From JAICND01 sp040905905 (GTDB lineage: Bacteria > Actinomycetota > Acidimicrobiia > Spongiisociales > ZC4RG35), in the NCBI GenBank assembly GCA_040905905.1, contig JBBDQN010000025.1:1-36038 (forward strand): a stretch of 36,038 nucleotides of DNA, given 5' to 3'. Below, piece after piece: positions 15,090-22,844 of the stretch. Position numbers and translations under genes: made by a program. Each line of letters begins with the position of its first letter. The first letter of the stretch is position 1. Under the pieces are notes generated by a model, which searched no databases, had not been told where the DNA came from, and saw only the letters and a program-made list of their open reading frames with translations.

Positions 15090-15797
15090 ATGCGAGGCTT
15101 GGCTGCCGGTCTGTTGCTCGCGATGTTGGTGGCATGTGGCGAGGGTCCACCAGCCGGTGAGCCTACGTCTGTTCCACCAACGACCCAGGTGGCCTCGACA
15201 GAGCCTGCAGATACGGTGCCCTCCCCCGTAGTGGTGGGCTACGAGTTCGTGAATGTGGTCACCACCCTGACCAACGGCGTCGAGGAGGTGGTGTATCGAT
15301 CGAGGGGGATGACTGATCTGGTTGAAGGCGCCACCAACGCATTCATCGAAGTGGAGGAGCAGCCTTTAGAGATAGTGGTGGTGGGCGACACGTGGTGGGC
15401 GCGGGATGACGAGGAGTGGAAGCCGACCAGCAGCGACGAGCTTTCCTGGCGCTTCCTCTTTTTTGCGCCTCTCACCCCTGAGGATATGTCGGGGTTGACA
15501 ACTGGGCCGGGGAAGAGTTCCCAGCTAATAGGAGAGGAGTCGCTGCTGGGTCTCTCCGTGCGTCACGAGAGGCTCGACACCGAACTCATCTTCGGTTTCG
15601 ATCCCACCGCCGAACCGGAGGAAGCAAGCATTGACCGCTGGGTCACAGACCAGGGCGTCGTTCTGCGTCTCGAGTTCCGGCTTGGCGACGATCCTGGTGG
15701 TGGGTGGTTGATGTCGCTGTGGGAGGTGGTATCGGTGAACCCACCCATCGAAATCTCGATTCCACCTTCCGATGACGGACCAGCAACCGACAGGTGA
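15090..15797 (+). CDS. Secreted lipoprotein
   Basis: A 235-aa protein with a lipoprotein signal peptide: MRGLAAGLLLAMLVAC, lipobox L-V-A-C with the lipidated Cys at residue 16, followed by a Pro/Thr-rich tether. The mature domain is beta-rich and acidic ('FVNVVTTLTNGVEEVVYRSR', 'TNAFIEVEEQPLEIVVVGDT', 'LRLEFRLGDDPGGGWLMSLW'). This resembles the LppX/LprG-like or other outer-leaflet lipoproteins of actinobacteria. It is anchored outside the membrane; the ligand is unknown. It stands alone with a predicted leaderless promoter. Confidence 0.75.
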   Translation: MRGLAAGLLLAMLVACGEGPPAGEPTSVPPTTQVASTEPADTVPSPVVVGYEFVNVVTTLTNGVEEVVYRSRGMTDLVEGATNAFIEVEEQPLEIVVVGDTWWARDDEEWKPTSSDELSWRFLFFAPLTPEDMSGLTTGPGKSSQLIGEESLLGLSVRHERLDTELIFGFDPTAEPEEASIDRWVTDQGVVLRLEFRLGDDPGGGWLMSLWEVVSVNPPIEISIPPSDDGPATDR

Positions 15798-16014
15798 TCC
15801 CCGGAACGAATTACTATCAGCCGACCGAGCGATGTCCCTATCTCCGGCGCACAATTCCCAGCTCGGCTCTGCAGTCATGCTGGTTGCTCGTGCAAGGGAT
15901 AGACACGCAGACAAATCATTCCAGCGCAGTAACTCTCGCTTAGCCAGGCCACGCATAACGGCACGTCGGCGTGCGGCTCCGAACGCCGGTTCCAGGACCG
16001 GCTGGCTCCGGCGC

Positions 16015-16020
16015 GATAAT
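16015..16020 (+). promoter_or_regulatory. Candidate -10 element (leaderless start of GNAT gene)
   Basis: GATAAT ends six bases before GTG 16027. This geometry supports GTG 16027 as the true start over the long upstream extension. Confidence 0.5.
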
Positions 16021-16026
16021 CGTTTT

Positions 16027-16575
16027 GTGAACCTCGCATACCCCAAGCCGGAACTCAGGTCAGACAAGGTTCATCTCAGGAAGTGGTCCTTGGAAGATCT
16101 CGGCTGCGTGGAGGCCGCGCCCAAGGATCCCGAAATTCCACGCGGGACCACGGTTCCGGCCCTGTACTCCGAAGAGGATGGTCGGGCGTGGATCAAGCGG
16201 CAATGGTCACGGCAGATCAGTGGCCACGGTCTCTCCATGGCTATAGCTGACCCAACAACGGGCGAAGCACGGGGTCTCGTCTACCTCGGCCTAAGGCGGA
16301 TAGAAGGACACTGCGAACTCGGCTACTGGCTCGTCCCCGACGCACGCGGGCACGGTCTCGGAACCGCCGCAATCCGCCTTGTGAGCCGATGGGTACTCCT
16401 CGATACCGGCGTATATCGGCTCGTCGCCTATGCCGAGCCGCATAACCTCGGCTCGTGCGCCTTGTTGCGCAAATGCGGCTTCACAGAAGAGGGTCTTCTG
16501 CGGTCGTACCTCCGATTCCACGACGGAGTCTTCGATGCTCTGTCCTTCTCCCTGCTAACGACCGACCTGGATTGA
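16027..16575 (+). CDS. GNAT-family acetyltransferase (RimJ/RimL-like)
   Basis: A 182-aa protein. The reading frame is open back to 15772, but residues encoded there are low-complexity Arg/Ser/Ala and not protein-like, so GTG 16027 is chosen. It opens 'LRSDKVHLRKWSLEDLGCVE', the usual RimJ/L beginning. The acetyl-CoA site is 'ELGYWLVPDARGHGLGTAAI' (R-G-H-G-L-G loop), followed by 'VYRLVAYAEPHNLGSCALLR' and 'KCGFTEEGLLRSYLRFHDGV', the classical C-terminal N-x-x-S-x-x-L-x-x-K-x-G-F motif. It transfers acetyl to an amine, possibly a protein N-terminus or small molecule; the substrate is unknown. Single-gene unit. Confidence 0.85.
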   Translation: MNLAYPKPELRSDKVHLRKWSLEDLGCVEAAPKDPEIPRGTTVPALYSEEDGRAWIKRQWSRQISGHGLSMAIADPTTGEARGLVYLGLRRIEGHCELGYWLVPDARGHGLGTAAIRLVSRWVLLDTGVYRLVAYAEPHNLGSCALLRKCGFTEEGLLRSYLRFHDGVFDALSFSLLTTDLD

Positions 16576-16623
16576 ACTATCCGATATCGACAAATCGGTA
16601 GCGGAAATGCCCAAGTATTAAGA

Positions 16624-16651
16624 CCGGAACAGAACGGCACGACTGCGCTCG
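16624..16651. repeat. Intergenic hairpin repeat, copy D (degenerate)
   Basis: 'CCGGAACAGAACGGCACGAC' followed by TGCGCTCG. It shares GAACGGCAC and a GCTCG end with the other copies, but the pairing arms are poorly kept. Confidence 0.3.
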
Positions 16652-16793
16652 TTACGAGTCCGAGGGAATTGCTGGATAGCGCGGTCCTGGACCCTCAATG
16701 TTCCTCCCGGGTGGAAGGGTGATCTGTGCCGGTTGCCTTCTCTCCCTAAATGGCCCCTGAATCGTCTGGAAGAGTCGATCAGGTGGTGGATGC

Positions 16794-17177
16794 ATGACTG
16801 AGATCAGGGTGATCCGACCCGCGGAGCGGGAGGTGGCAGAAGCGGATGCCACGAGTGGAATGGTGAGGGAGCAAGCAGTCGCTGGGGAGGCGGTGTGGGC
16901 AGGATTGGTGAGGACCGCCCCAGGTCGGTCTTCGGGATGGCACGATCACGGTGGCTACGACCCTTACTTCTATGTGAACTCGGGGAGGATACGTATGCAG
17001 TTCGGGCCGGGCGGAACCAATGTGGTCGATGCAGGACCGGGGGACTTTGTCCATGTCCCGAACGGCGTCATACATCGGGAGGTGAACCCGGCGAACGAGG
17101 AAGGCACCATCATTCTGGTGAGGGTGGGAAGTGGCCCGCCTGTCGTGAATGTCGAAGGACCGCTCTCCGGGGCGTGA
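16794..17177 (+). CDS. Small cupin-domain protein
   Basis: A 127-aa single-domain cupin. ATG 16794 is preceded by AGGTGG. Cupin motif 1 is 'GRSSGWHDHGGYDPYFYVNS' followed by G-R-I: H-x-H then Tyr replacing the usual Glu position region. Motif 2 is 'GPGDFVHVPNGVIHREVNP' with the conserved His. Three histidines can form the metal site. Proteins of this size are sugar isomerases, dioxygenases or ligand-binding proteins, and the sequence alone does not choose. It is transcribed alone and unrelated to its neighbours. Confidence 0.82.
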   Translation: MTEIRVIRPAEREVAEADATSGMVREQAVAGEAVWAGLVRTAPGRSSGWHDHGGYDPYFYVNSGRIRMQFGPGGTNVVDAGPGDFVHVPNGVIHREVNPANEEGTIILVRVGSGPPVVNVEGPLSGA

Positions 17178-17270
17178 TCTGGAGCGTCTGTTTTCCAAGG
17201 TGGCGCCGCTCCACCAGCCCGTCGGGAGGTGCTCGATATCCCCTATTCAACAGTAAGACCACATCGTTCA

Positions 17271-17297
17271 TGCTCGGGAACGGCACTTCTTGCTCGG
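17271..17297. repeat. Intergenic repeat, copy E
   Basis: 'TGCTCGGGAACGGCACTTCT' followed by TGCTCGG. It has the common GAACGGCAC core, but the flanks are direct rather than inverted repeats of TGCTCGG. Confidence 0.4.
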
Positions 17298-17416
17298 CCC
17301 CTGAGGCAAACCGATTGCCGGTTGTGCGTGGCCTTGTTTCGATGCATTACACCGTTTTCCGGTCCACTTCACCGGATCCTGGAGAGCTGCGTTTCACCCT
17401 AGAGGCGAGGATTTGT

Positions 17417-18205
17417 TCAGGTGATCCCGAGCAACTCGTAGATGGTTGCCGGTTCAGAGAATCCCTTCAGCACCTTGGTTTGTCCACCGTCGAATCTGAA
17501 ACCCTTTTCGACGCCCAGGTCGCGGACGACATCGGATACATAGATCTGTCCCGTTCCTGCAGAGGAGCAGATCCTGTTTGCCATGGTTACCGCAGCCCCG
17601 AAAATGTCGTCGTCGTGGTCTACAGGCTCGCCGGCCGCCATACCCAAGCGCACATCGAGGTCGGAGCGCCGCTCAAAGGAGTCGCGGACATCGAGGGACC
17701 ATTCGAGAGCCTTGTCCACGTCTTCGAAAACCACCATGAACCCGTCGCCGGTGTGCTTGACCTCCCGACCTCTCCATTTGATCAGCGCCTCCCGGATGAT
17801 GATGTCGTGTTCTGCTAACAGCACCATGTATTCAGATTGGCCGAGGCGGTTGAGGAGTTCGGTCGAACCCACCAGATCGGTGAAGCAGATGGTCCGGAAA
17901 GCGCTGGTCACCTCGCTGGCATCGACCGGGTTGTGGACCTTTCCAAGGAAGCGGACCACGTCGGATTCCGACACCTCGATGATCTCGGTTGGCACGAGCC
18001 CATGCGCCGCCCGGTGGGCCTGCGCCACTGCCTCCTCTCCCGGCGCCGAGGCGAAACAGAAAACGAGGCCTCGGGTCGAGTCGTGCCAGTACGAGAAGAA
18101 TTCGACCCCGAACTGCCCCGCGACCTTTAGATCCGCGGCATGGTTTCTGGCGGTCTCCTCGGCCGTGGCGCCGGGAACCTCGTGACGGTCCATGTAAAGC
18201 GGCAT
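17417..18205 (-). CDS. DUF4242 domain fused to class III adenylate/guanylate cyclase
   Basis: A 262-aa protein; ATG 18205 has a perfect AGGAGG ribosome site. Residues 3-78 form a DUF4242 (SCO4226-like, nickel-binding) domain: 'MDRHEVPGATAEETARNHAA' to 'HRAAHGLVPTEIIEV'. Residues 105-262 form a class III cyclase catalytic domain: 'ICFTDLVGSTELL' with metal Asp110, 'REVKHTGDGFMVVFE' with Lys150 and metal Asp154, and 'DDDIFGAAVTMANRICSSAG' with specificity Asp200 and Arg211. The transition-state Asn of the usual V-N-x-A-A-R motif is Thr207 here, so activity may be reduced. No membrane helix is present; the DUF4242 part could sense a ligand or metal and gate the cyclase. It is transcribed alone on the minus strand. 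Confidence 0.85.
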   Translation of the reverse strand: MPLYMDRHEVPGATAEETARNHAADLKVAGQFGVEFFSYWHDSTRGLVFCFASAPGEEAVAQAHRAAHGLVPTEIIEVSESDVVRFLGKVHNPVDASEVTSAFRTICFTDLVGSTELLNRLGQSEYMVLLAEHDIIIREALIKWRGREVKHTGDGFMVVFEDVDKALEWSLDVRDSFERRSDLDVRLGMAAGEPVDHDDDIFGAAVTMANRICSSAGTGQIYVSDVVRDLGVEKGFRFDGGQTKVLKGFSEPATIYELLGIT

Positions 18206-18373
18206 TCCCGACCTCCTGATGGCCTTCTGTGAAGACTATCGATAACTCGAACGCTCGGCCTTCGTGCCCACGACAGTGGCCGAAGAAGTACCTCCGATAG
18301 AGACGCAGCCTCCAAAGGCCGACCATCCGATCAGGATCAACCATTCCGGTGCAGCAACGAGCACATCGCTCAA

Positions 18374-18402
18374 CCGAGCAGAACGGCACCTCGGTGTGCT
18401 CG
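18374..18402. repeat. Intergenic hairpin repeat, copy F (best paired)
   Basis: Outer arms CCGAGCA / TGCTCG, with an inner perfect CACC-TC-GGTG hairpin. It is located between the VOC remnant and the cyclase gene, both minus strand, and may act as a terminator. Confidence 0.5.
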
Positions 18403-18434
18403 TCTTTCAAGCGCCCGGCCATTTCCGGTGATTG

Positions 18435-18670
18435 TCAGGAGAGCGACTCGAGGAGTTCGAGGCGAATCCCGAATGGGTCGTGAACGTAGAAGCGTTGGAA
18501 ACCTGGGAGGGGCTCGTCCACCACGATCTCGACGCCGGCATCTTCGAGTTGTCGTTTCATCGCTGCAAGTCCGTTGACCAAAAGGGCAGGATGGGCTTTG
18601 CCTGCTGGTCTGAAGTCCTTGTCAACTCCTAGATGGATGCGGATAAGTCTTGTTTCGAACCAGCATCCGG
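18435..18670 (-). pseudogene. 5'-truncated VOC/glyoxalase-family gene
   Basis: The minus-strand frame ending at 18435 encodes the second half of a VOC (glyoxalase/bleomycin-resistance) domain: 'GCWFETRLIRIHLGVDKDFR', 'AHPALLVNGLAAMKRQLEDA' and 'RFYVHDPFGIRLELLESLS'. Full VOC proteins of this type have about 45 more N-terminal residues with a first metal ligand. Upstream of G-C-W-F the frame turns into Ser/Pro/Arg-rich nonsense lying inside the phosphoribosyltransferase gene. The C-terminal 'F-Y-V-x-D-P-x-G-x-R-L-E' signature is intact, so truncation is recent. The break at about 18670-18690 marks a recombination junction. Confidence 0.65.
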
Positions 18671-18690
18671 GATCGGTGTCCAGTCGCCTC

Positions 18691-19401
18691 CTACTTCGGC
18701 CACCGGGGTGTGTAGGGGGGCTCGATCGCCGCGGCGTATGCGGGCGAGGAGGTGTCGGGATAGACCATCCTGGCGATGGGAATGATGACGATCGACTCCG
18801 CCCCGGCTGCGACGAGAGCAAGTGCCGTGCTCACCGGTGTCTGGCCCGACACCCACGTGTCTTCGACCAGGACGATGGCTTTGCCGACGACATCCTCGAC
18901 AACCTCGAAGTGGTCGCTGATCACGGTGTCTCTGTCTATCGGCCGCACTGTTCCAGCCCTGTAACCGACTGTCTGACGGAGCCTGGTTCTCAAACCGGGG
19001 AGCCCATGCACCACCTCCCAGAGAGGCGTCGGATGGTCGACTCGTTTGCTAGGGACCACCGTGATCGCATCGGGTTTGCGGCCCAGGGCTTGCGTGACGC
19101 GGGTGCCGTTGCTGCTGAGCCAGGTTGAGAGGACCGATGACAACACTTCGGCGTACTGGTCGAAGCTGCCGGCCTTGTATGTGAGGACGGCGCGGTACCA
19201 CGCCGAGTCACCGACGGCGACAGAGCACGGGACGACGAGTCGGATTCGTTCAAAGCCGGGTTGTGCCGACCATACGCGTCCGCATTTGAAACAGGTCTCC
19301 CACCCGGCCGAGGCCACACCGTGACAGATCGCACAGGCGCCTTCCGATCCGGCAGGAGGGACATTGCCAACGAGATCCACCCAGCCTGGTGGGAGCGCCA
19401 C
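18691..19401 (-). CDS. ComF-like phosphoribosyltransferase with N-terminal zinc-binding motif
   Basis: A 236-aa protein whose start overlaps the last base of the dprA-like stop, so the two form an operon. The N-terminal part has 'CAIC' and 'CFKC' (Cys23, 26, 37, 40), a four-Cys zinc site as in ComF. The Rossmann-like phosphoribosyltransferase domain follows, with the PRPP-binding loop 'IVLVEDTWVSGQTPVSTALA' and downstream 'AGAESIVIIPIARMV'. Acidic 'VED' replaces the common 'VDD'. ComF proteins act with DprA in DNA uptake, but here the pair sits alone under a LexA box without other competence genes. It could handle a nucleotide or DNA substrate in a damage or defence role; that is inference. 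Confidence 0.75.
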   Translation of the reverse strand: MALPPGWVDLVGNVPPAGSEGACAICHGVASAGWETCFKCGRVWSAQPGFERIRLVVPCSVAVGDSAWYRAVLTYKAGSFDQYAEVLSSVLSTWLSSNGTRVTQALGRKPDAITVVPSKRVDHPTPLWEVVHGLPGLRTRLRQTVGYRAGTVRPIDRDTVISDHFEVVEDVVGKAIVLVEDTWVSGQTPVSTALALVAAGAESIVIIPIARMVYPDTSSPAYAAAIEPPYTPRWPK

Positions 19402-20333
19402 TATCCATCAAGGCCGAGGGCGAGCTGTTCGACCTCGATCGGCCGGCTGGCGTCTATCGCCTCGAGGACATCATCGACATCTTCAACGGTGATGGCTCGA
19501 GTGCCATGCCGCCCCTTAGTCACATAGTCAAGCGCCCAATCATGGGTGTCGACCAGCGAGCGCATCAAGAAGACGGGCCGACCATGTCGCAGGGCGAGGC
19601 GGGCCTGCATCTTGGCTCCGCTAGTGGGGCCAGCTTCAATCACGATCGTGCCCCTGCTCAGCCCTGACATAACCGAGTTCCGGATCTGGAAGGTGAACTT
19701 GGCGTTGGGTCCCTGCGCCGGCACGAACGGGCTGACCAGCGCCCCGCCCTCTCTGATAATCCGGTCGGCGAGTCCCTTGTTCTCGGGCGGGTAGACGGAG
19801 GCCAGTCCGTTACCCAAGACAGCGACGGTTCGCCCTCCGGCGTCCAACGCGGCTGTGTGAGCGGTTGTGTCCACTCCGAGGGCGAGACCGCTTGTCACAG
19901 CGATCCCCCGCTCGGTGAGACTCGCTGCCATCAGTCGGGCCTGGTCGAGTCCGCTCGGAGAGGCCTGTCGTGTCCCAACGACGCAGAAGCCCTCCTCGTT
20001 CGTCGGCTCCCAACGGCCGAGACAGAACAACAGGGGCGGCCGGTCGAAGATCCTGCGCAGCTGGGCTGGATAGTCAGCGTCGAGAATCGACCAAGCGGCC
20101 ATTCCAGGGACCTCGGCCCAGGATTCGACCTCCGCCCGGGCCGACTTCACATCGTCTGAGCCAACCCTCGACACCAACTCGCGACCGAAGTCGCTACCCG
20201 AGTCGACCTCCCTTCGAACCAACCCCTCAGCAGTTCCAGCGGCGTCGACCACATTGGCCACCCGATGCCAAGCAACACCCTTGTTCGAGCGAAGGAGCGC
20301 TACAAGGTAAGCGTGCTCATCGTTGTATCCCAC
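19401..20333 (-). CDS. dprA: Divergent DprA (SMF / SLOG-fold) protein
   Basis: A 310-aa DprA-like protein; GTG 20333 with GGAG at suitable spacing. The Rossmann (SLOG) core runs from about residue 90: 'FCVVGTRQASPSGLDQARLM', 'AVTSGLALGVDTTAHTAALD', 'RTVAVLGNGLASVYPPENKG' and 'RNSVMSGLSRGTIVIEAGPT' then S-G-A. These match canonical G-S-R, S-G-x-A-x-G-I-D, L-G-x-G and R-N-R-x-I-x-x-L-S motifs. Differences are 'IRNSVMSG' instead of R-N-R-I-I, and 'SPFVPAQG' instead of S-E-x-P. DprA binds single-stranded DNA and loads RecA. The C-terminal winged-helix domain is reduced to a short tail. The LexA box 16 bp upstream predicts induction by DNA damage. Confidence 0.82.
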   Translation of the reverse strand: MGYNDEHAYLVALLRSNKGVAWHRVANVVDAAGTAEGLVRREVDSGSDFGRELVSRVGSDDVKSARAEVESWAEVPGMAAWSILDADYPAQLRRIFDRPPLLFCLGRWEPTNEEGFCVVGTRQASPSGLDQARLMAASLTERGIAVTSGLALGVDTTAHTAALDAGGRTVAVLGNGLASVYPPENKGLADRIIREGGALVSPFVPAQGPNAKFTFQIRNSVMSGLSRGTIVIEAGPTSGAKMQARLALRHGRPVFLMRSLVDTHDWALDYVTKGRHGTRAITVEDVDDVLEAIDASRPIEVEQLALGLDG

Positions 20334-20348
20334 ACCTATTCTCCAATA

Positions 20349-20364
20349 CCGAACATATGTTCGA
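20349..20364 (-). promoter_or_regulatory. LexA (SOS) box upstream of dprA-like operon
   Basis: CCGAACATATGTTCGA: CGAAC-N4-GTTCG is a perfect inverted repeat and matches the known actinobacterial/Gram-positive LexA consensus TCGAAC-N4-GTTCGA. It ends 16 bp from the GTG at 20333 and would block transcription of the dprA-like and ComF-like genes until DNA damage occurs. Confidence 0.75.
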
Positions 20365-20481
20365 TGATAGTCGAGTGGGGAAGATCGGAGAGGCAGCCCC
20401 TCCGTCGCCAGCTCAGGCTAGAACGTCTCGCGCGAACCAGCGACAGCAGTGGTTCTCTGATGTTCGCGCTCTCCACATGGC

Positions 20482-22431
20482 TCAGGCGAGACCGCGGCTC
20501 AGCCGCTGCCCACGTCTCCGGGAAGGGAGACCGGCGTAGTGGTGGATAGCGCTGGCTACGGCTGCTTGGTCCTGGCCTAGACGGCTAGCAAGGTAGGCGA
20601 CTGCCTCAGACCGCTGATGCGGGGCGAGGGGTTCGATTATCGGGGCAACAGAGACCACGGCGCGAAAGGCCCCTTCAGGTTCCTCGAGGTTGTGGCGTTG
20701 GATGATCCCGTCGACGAGATGCCAAGTAAGGGGAACGGCCTTGGCTATGGCCGGTTCAAAGAGTTGGGTATTGCCCTTAGTTAAAAGGTCGGCCGGATCC
20801 CGTCCGGCGGGGAGGGTCGCTACACGGACGTCGACTTCGGTGGTACCGAGCAGGTCGGCCGTTCGCTCGACGGCGTTGAGTCCGGCTGAGTCCCCGTCGA
20901 ACGCCAACACGACTCTGCTTGTTGAGCGGGAGAGCAGCTCCAAGTGCTCCCTAGTGAGAGCAGTGCCGCACGTTGCGACGACGTTGACAAAACCCATCTG
21001 ATGAGCGGCTAGGACATCGGTGTAGCCCTCGACGACTAGTGCCTCGCCGGCTTCTGCAATGCCCGGTGTGGCGTGGTGAAGGCCATATAGAAGGGCTCGC
21101 TTGGTGTAGAGAGCAGTTTCCGGTCCATTCAGATACTTGGGTCCATCCCCGGTGATGAGCCGGCCAGCGAACCCGCGAGGGCCGCCCGTCTCGTCGAGGA
21201 CAGGAAACATCAGTCGACCGCGCATCAGGTCATAGAGCCGTCCAGTCCCGGACCTGCCCACCACCCCCGCTCCCAACATCACCTCATCGCCGAAACCCTC
21301 CTGGAGCAGAGCGTGGCTGAGGGCATTCCATGCCGGCGGTGCGTATCCGAGCTGCCAGTGTTCAGCGGTGTCAGCAGTGAAACCCCGCTCATTGAGATAT
21401 TCCCGGGCCCTGGCTCCGAGCCGGTCGCCGAGGCGGCTCTGAAAGAAGGCGCTTGCCGCCTGAAGGACGTCCCGCAGCTCGTCCGTGCGGTCGGATAGCA
21501 CGTCCGGTTCGATCGCCATCTCCCAAACCTCGCCCCGCAACTCGACACGGCTCGTCTCTCGACGCTCGACGGGGTCTCGTTCGAAGGCACGCTCAAGTCC
21601 GAGCTGGTCTATCACCTCGCGGGCGCAGCCGATGACACGGCTGGCCGTTGCCTTCACTTTGTCGACATCGCCTCCGCTCCACGAAGCGACGTATGGGAGG
21701 CTGTAACCGGCACTGTCCACACCCAACGCGGCACACACCATGTAGGCGACGGACTCGGCTTCCACCTCGACGATCCCACGGCAGTTCGGCCGACCCTCCG
21801 TGTTGGGTTCGTGGAGTCGGATGTGGGCGAGTTCATGAACCGCGGTCTTGAAGCGTTGGGCGCCGGGGAGGGTCGCACGGACGACGACCTCTCGACGTGT
21901 CCAGTCGGTGATTCCATTGGCGTCACTTAGGCGGTCGATGTCAGCAACCTGCATGGCGAAGCCGCATCCGGTGATGAGTTCCCCCACCCGATCCCAGTGG
22001 GCCGGCAGATCCCCTTCGACGAGTGCGACCGGCACCTCAGGGAGGGGCTCGCCTTCGGTCTGTCCGACGTCGAAGACGTGGACGACTCGGAAACCGACGA
22101 CCCGCCGCTCTTCCTCTTCAACCTTCTCGGGTTCAATCTTGTGGATGACGGGGGCGAGGATCTGCAGACCTCGCTCTCCTTGCCGCACGTGCCGGCCGAG
22201 TTCCAGCCAAGCCCGATAGCCAGCCACTCGGCTTGGGGTGAACCCGCGGGCTAGGGACTGCGCCCAGATCAGCCGGGTGTTAGCGAACGAGTAGTCATGG
22301 AAACGGGCACCTACTGCCAGGGCTTGTTGCCAGTCCTCGGAGGTGACGAGCTCCTGGAGCGAGTCCTGCAGCTGTTCGTGGAGTCGCTCCACGGCGTCGC
22401 TGCGACTGGTGGTTTGTTCGGCGGATTCCAC
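20482..22431 (-). CDS. ArdC-like domain fused to DnaG-type primase (TOPRIM)
   Basis: A 649-aa fusion. Residues 1-100 resemble the ArdC N-terminal ssDNA-binding domain ('FHDYSFANTRLIWAQSLARG', 'RQGERGLQILAPVIHKI'). Residues 140-270 are a zinc metallopeptidase-like domain with 'AVHELAHIRLHE' (HExxH, His199) and the downstream Glu in 'EVEAESVAYMVC'. Residues 310-560 are the DnaG catalytic core: N-subdomain 'AREYLNERGFTADTAEHWQL' and 'RGRLMFPVLDETGGPRGFAG', then TOPRIM with 'EALVVEGYTDVLAAHQMGF' (Glu468) and 'VVLAFDGDSAGLNAVERT' (Asp512, Asp514). The CHC2 zinc finger of chromosomal DnaG is absent. The likely role is priming transferred single strands in the recipient while protecting the DNA. The GTG start has GAGGG very close. 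It is divergent from the relaxase. Confidence 0.85.
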   Translation of the reverse strand: MESAEQTTSRSDAVERLHEQLQDSLQELVTSEDWQQALAVGARFHDYSFANTRLIWAQSLARGFTPSRVAGYRAWLELGRHVRQGERGLQILAPVIHKIEPEKVEEEERRVVGFRVVHVFDVGQTEGEPLPEVPVALVEGDLPAHWDRVGELITGCGFAMQVADIDRLSDANGITDWTRREVVVRATLPGAQRFKTAVHELAHIRLHEPNTEGRPNCRGIVEVEAESVAYMVCAALGVDSAGYSLPYVASWSGGDVDKVKATASRVIGCAREVIDQLGLERAFERDPVERRETSRVELRGEVWEMAIEPDVLSDRTDELRDVLQAASAFFQSRLGDRLGARAREYLNERGFTADTAEHWQLGYAPPAWNALSHALLQEGFGDEVMLGAGVVGRSGTGRLYDLMRGRLMFPVLDETGGPRGFAGRLITGDGPKYLNGPETALYTKRALLYGLHHATPGIAEAGEALVVEGYTDVLAAHQMGFVNVVATCGTALTREHLELLSRSTSRVVLAFDGDSAGLNAVERTADLLGTTEVDVRVATLPAGRDPADLLTKGNTQLFEPAIAKAVPLTWHLVDGIIQRHNLEEPEGAFRAVVSVAPIIEPLAPHQRSEAVAYLASRLGQDQAAVASAIHHYAGLPSRRRGQRLSRGLA

Positions 22432-22451
22432 CCCTCGATCGTGCGGCCCGA

Positions 22452-22482
22452 CCCTGTCAGCAGGGTGTCAGGAACCCTGTCA
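22452..22482. repeat. Direct repeats CCCTGTCA (copies 1 and 2, 23-bp spacing)
   Basis: CCCTGTCA at 22452-22459 and 22475-22482, with an intervening CAGGGTGTCA that makes ACCCTGTCAGCAGGGT a hairpin. The spacing of about two helical turns and the position just upstream of the primase suggest a repressor operator or part of oriT. Confidence 0.5.
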
Positions 22483-22690
22483 GTGACCCTCCAACTCGCC
22501 GAGGCCGGGTCGCCCGGATGCGGGCCATCGATCCGAACGCCCCGACAGCGCCGGGGGTGACGGGTAACCGGACAGAGAAGCCTGGGGCTGTAGTCCGCTT
22601 GGGGAACGACCGACCGTGCGCCCTGTTCCGGGACACCACCGCATCAGCTCTATGAGATTCCCTTCCCGAACTGCCCAAATGGTCACGGAT

Positions 22691-22698
22691 TGACAGGG
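22691..22698 (-). repeat. Inverted copy of CCCTGTCA
   Basis: TGACAGGG, part of GATTGACAGGGTC, is the reverse complement of the repeats at 22452 and 22475 with matching flanks (GACCCTGTCA). It lies in the middle of the 461-bp primase-relaxase gap. Confidence 0.45.
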
Positions 22699-22796
22699 TC
22701 CTCCTCCACGATCGGCCACATGAACCAGATCGAAGGACGGAACCCGATGTCGGCCCACCATCACCACCACGGCACCGCTGACCAGGAACCAGGCAG

Positions 22797-22804
22797 CCCT
22801 GTCA
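22797..22804 (+). repeat. Fourth CCCTGTCA copy
   Basis: An exact CCCTGTCA lies 96 bp upstream of the relaxase start. It may be a chance match but fits the repeat set. Confidence 0.35.
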
Positions 22805-22844
22805 CCCGCCTTGCATCCAACCCCCCTCAGCACCACACGCACGT

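Noticed and set aside
15772..16026. 85-residue N-terminal extension of the GNAT protein
   Set aside because: The extension is low-complexity and overlaps the lipoprotein gene end; the GATAAT box and canonical RimJ/L N-terminus support GTG 16027.
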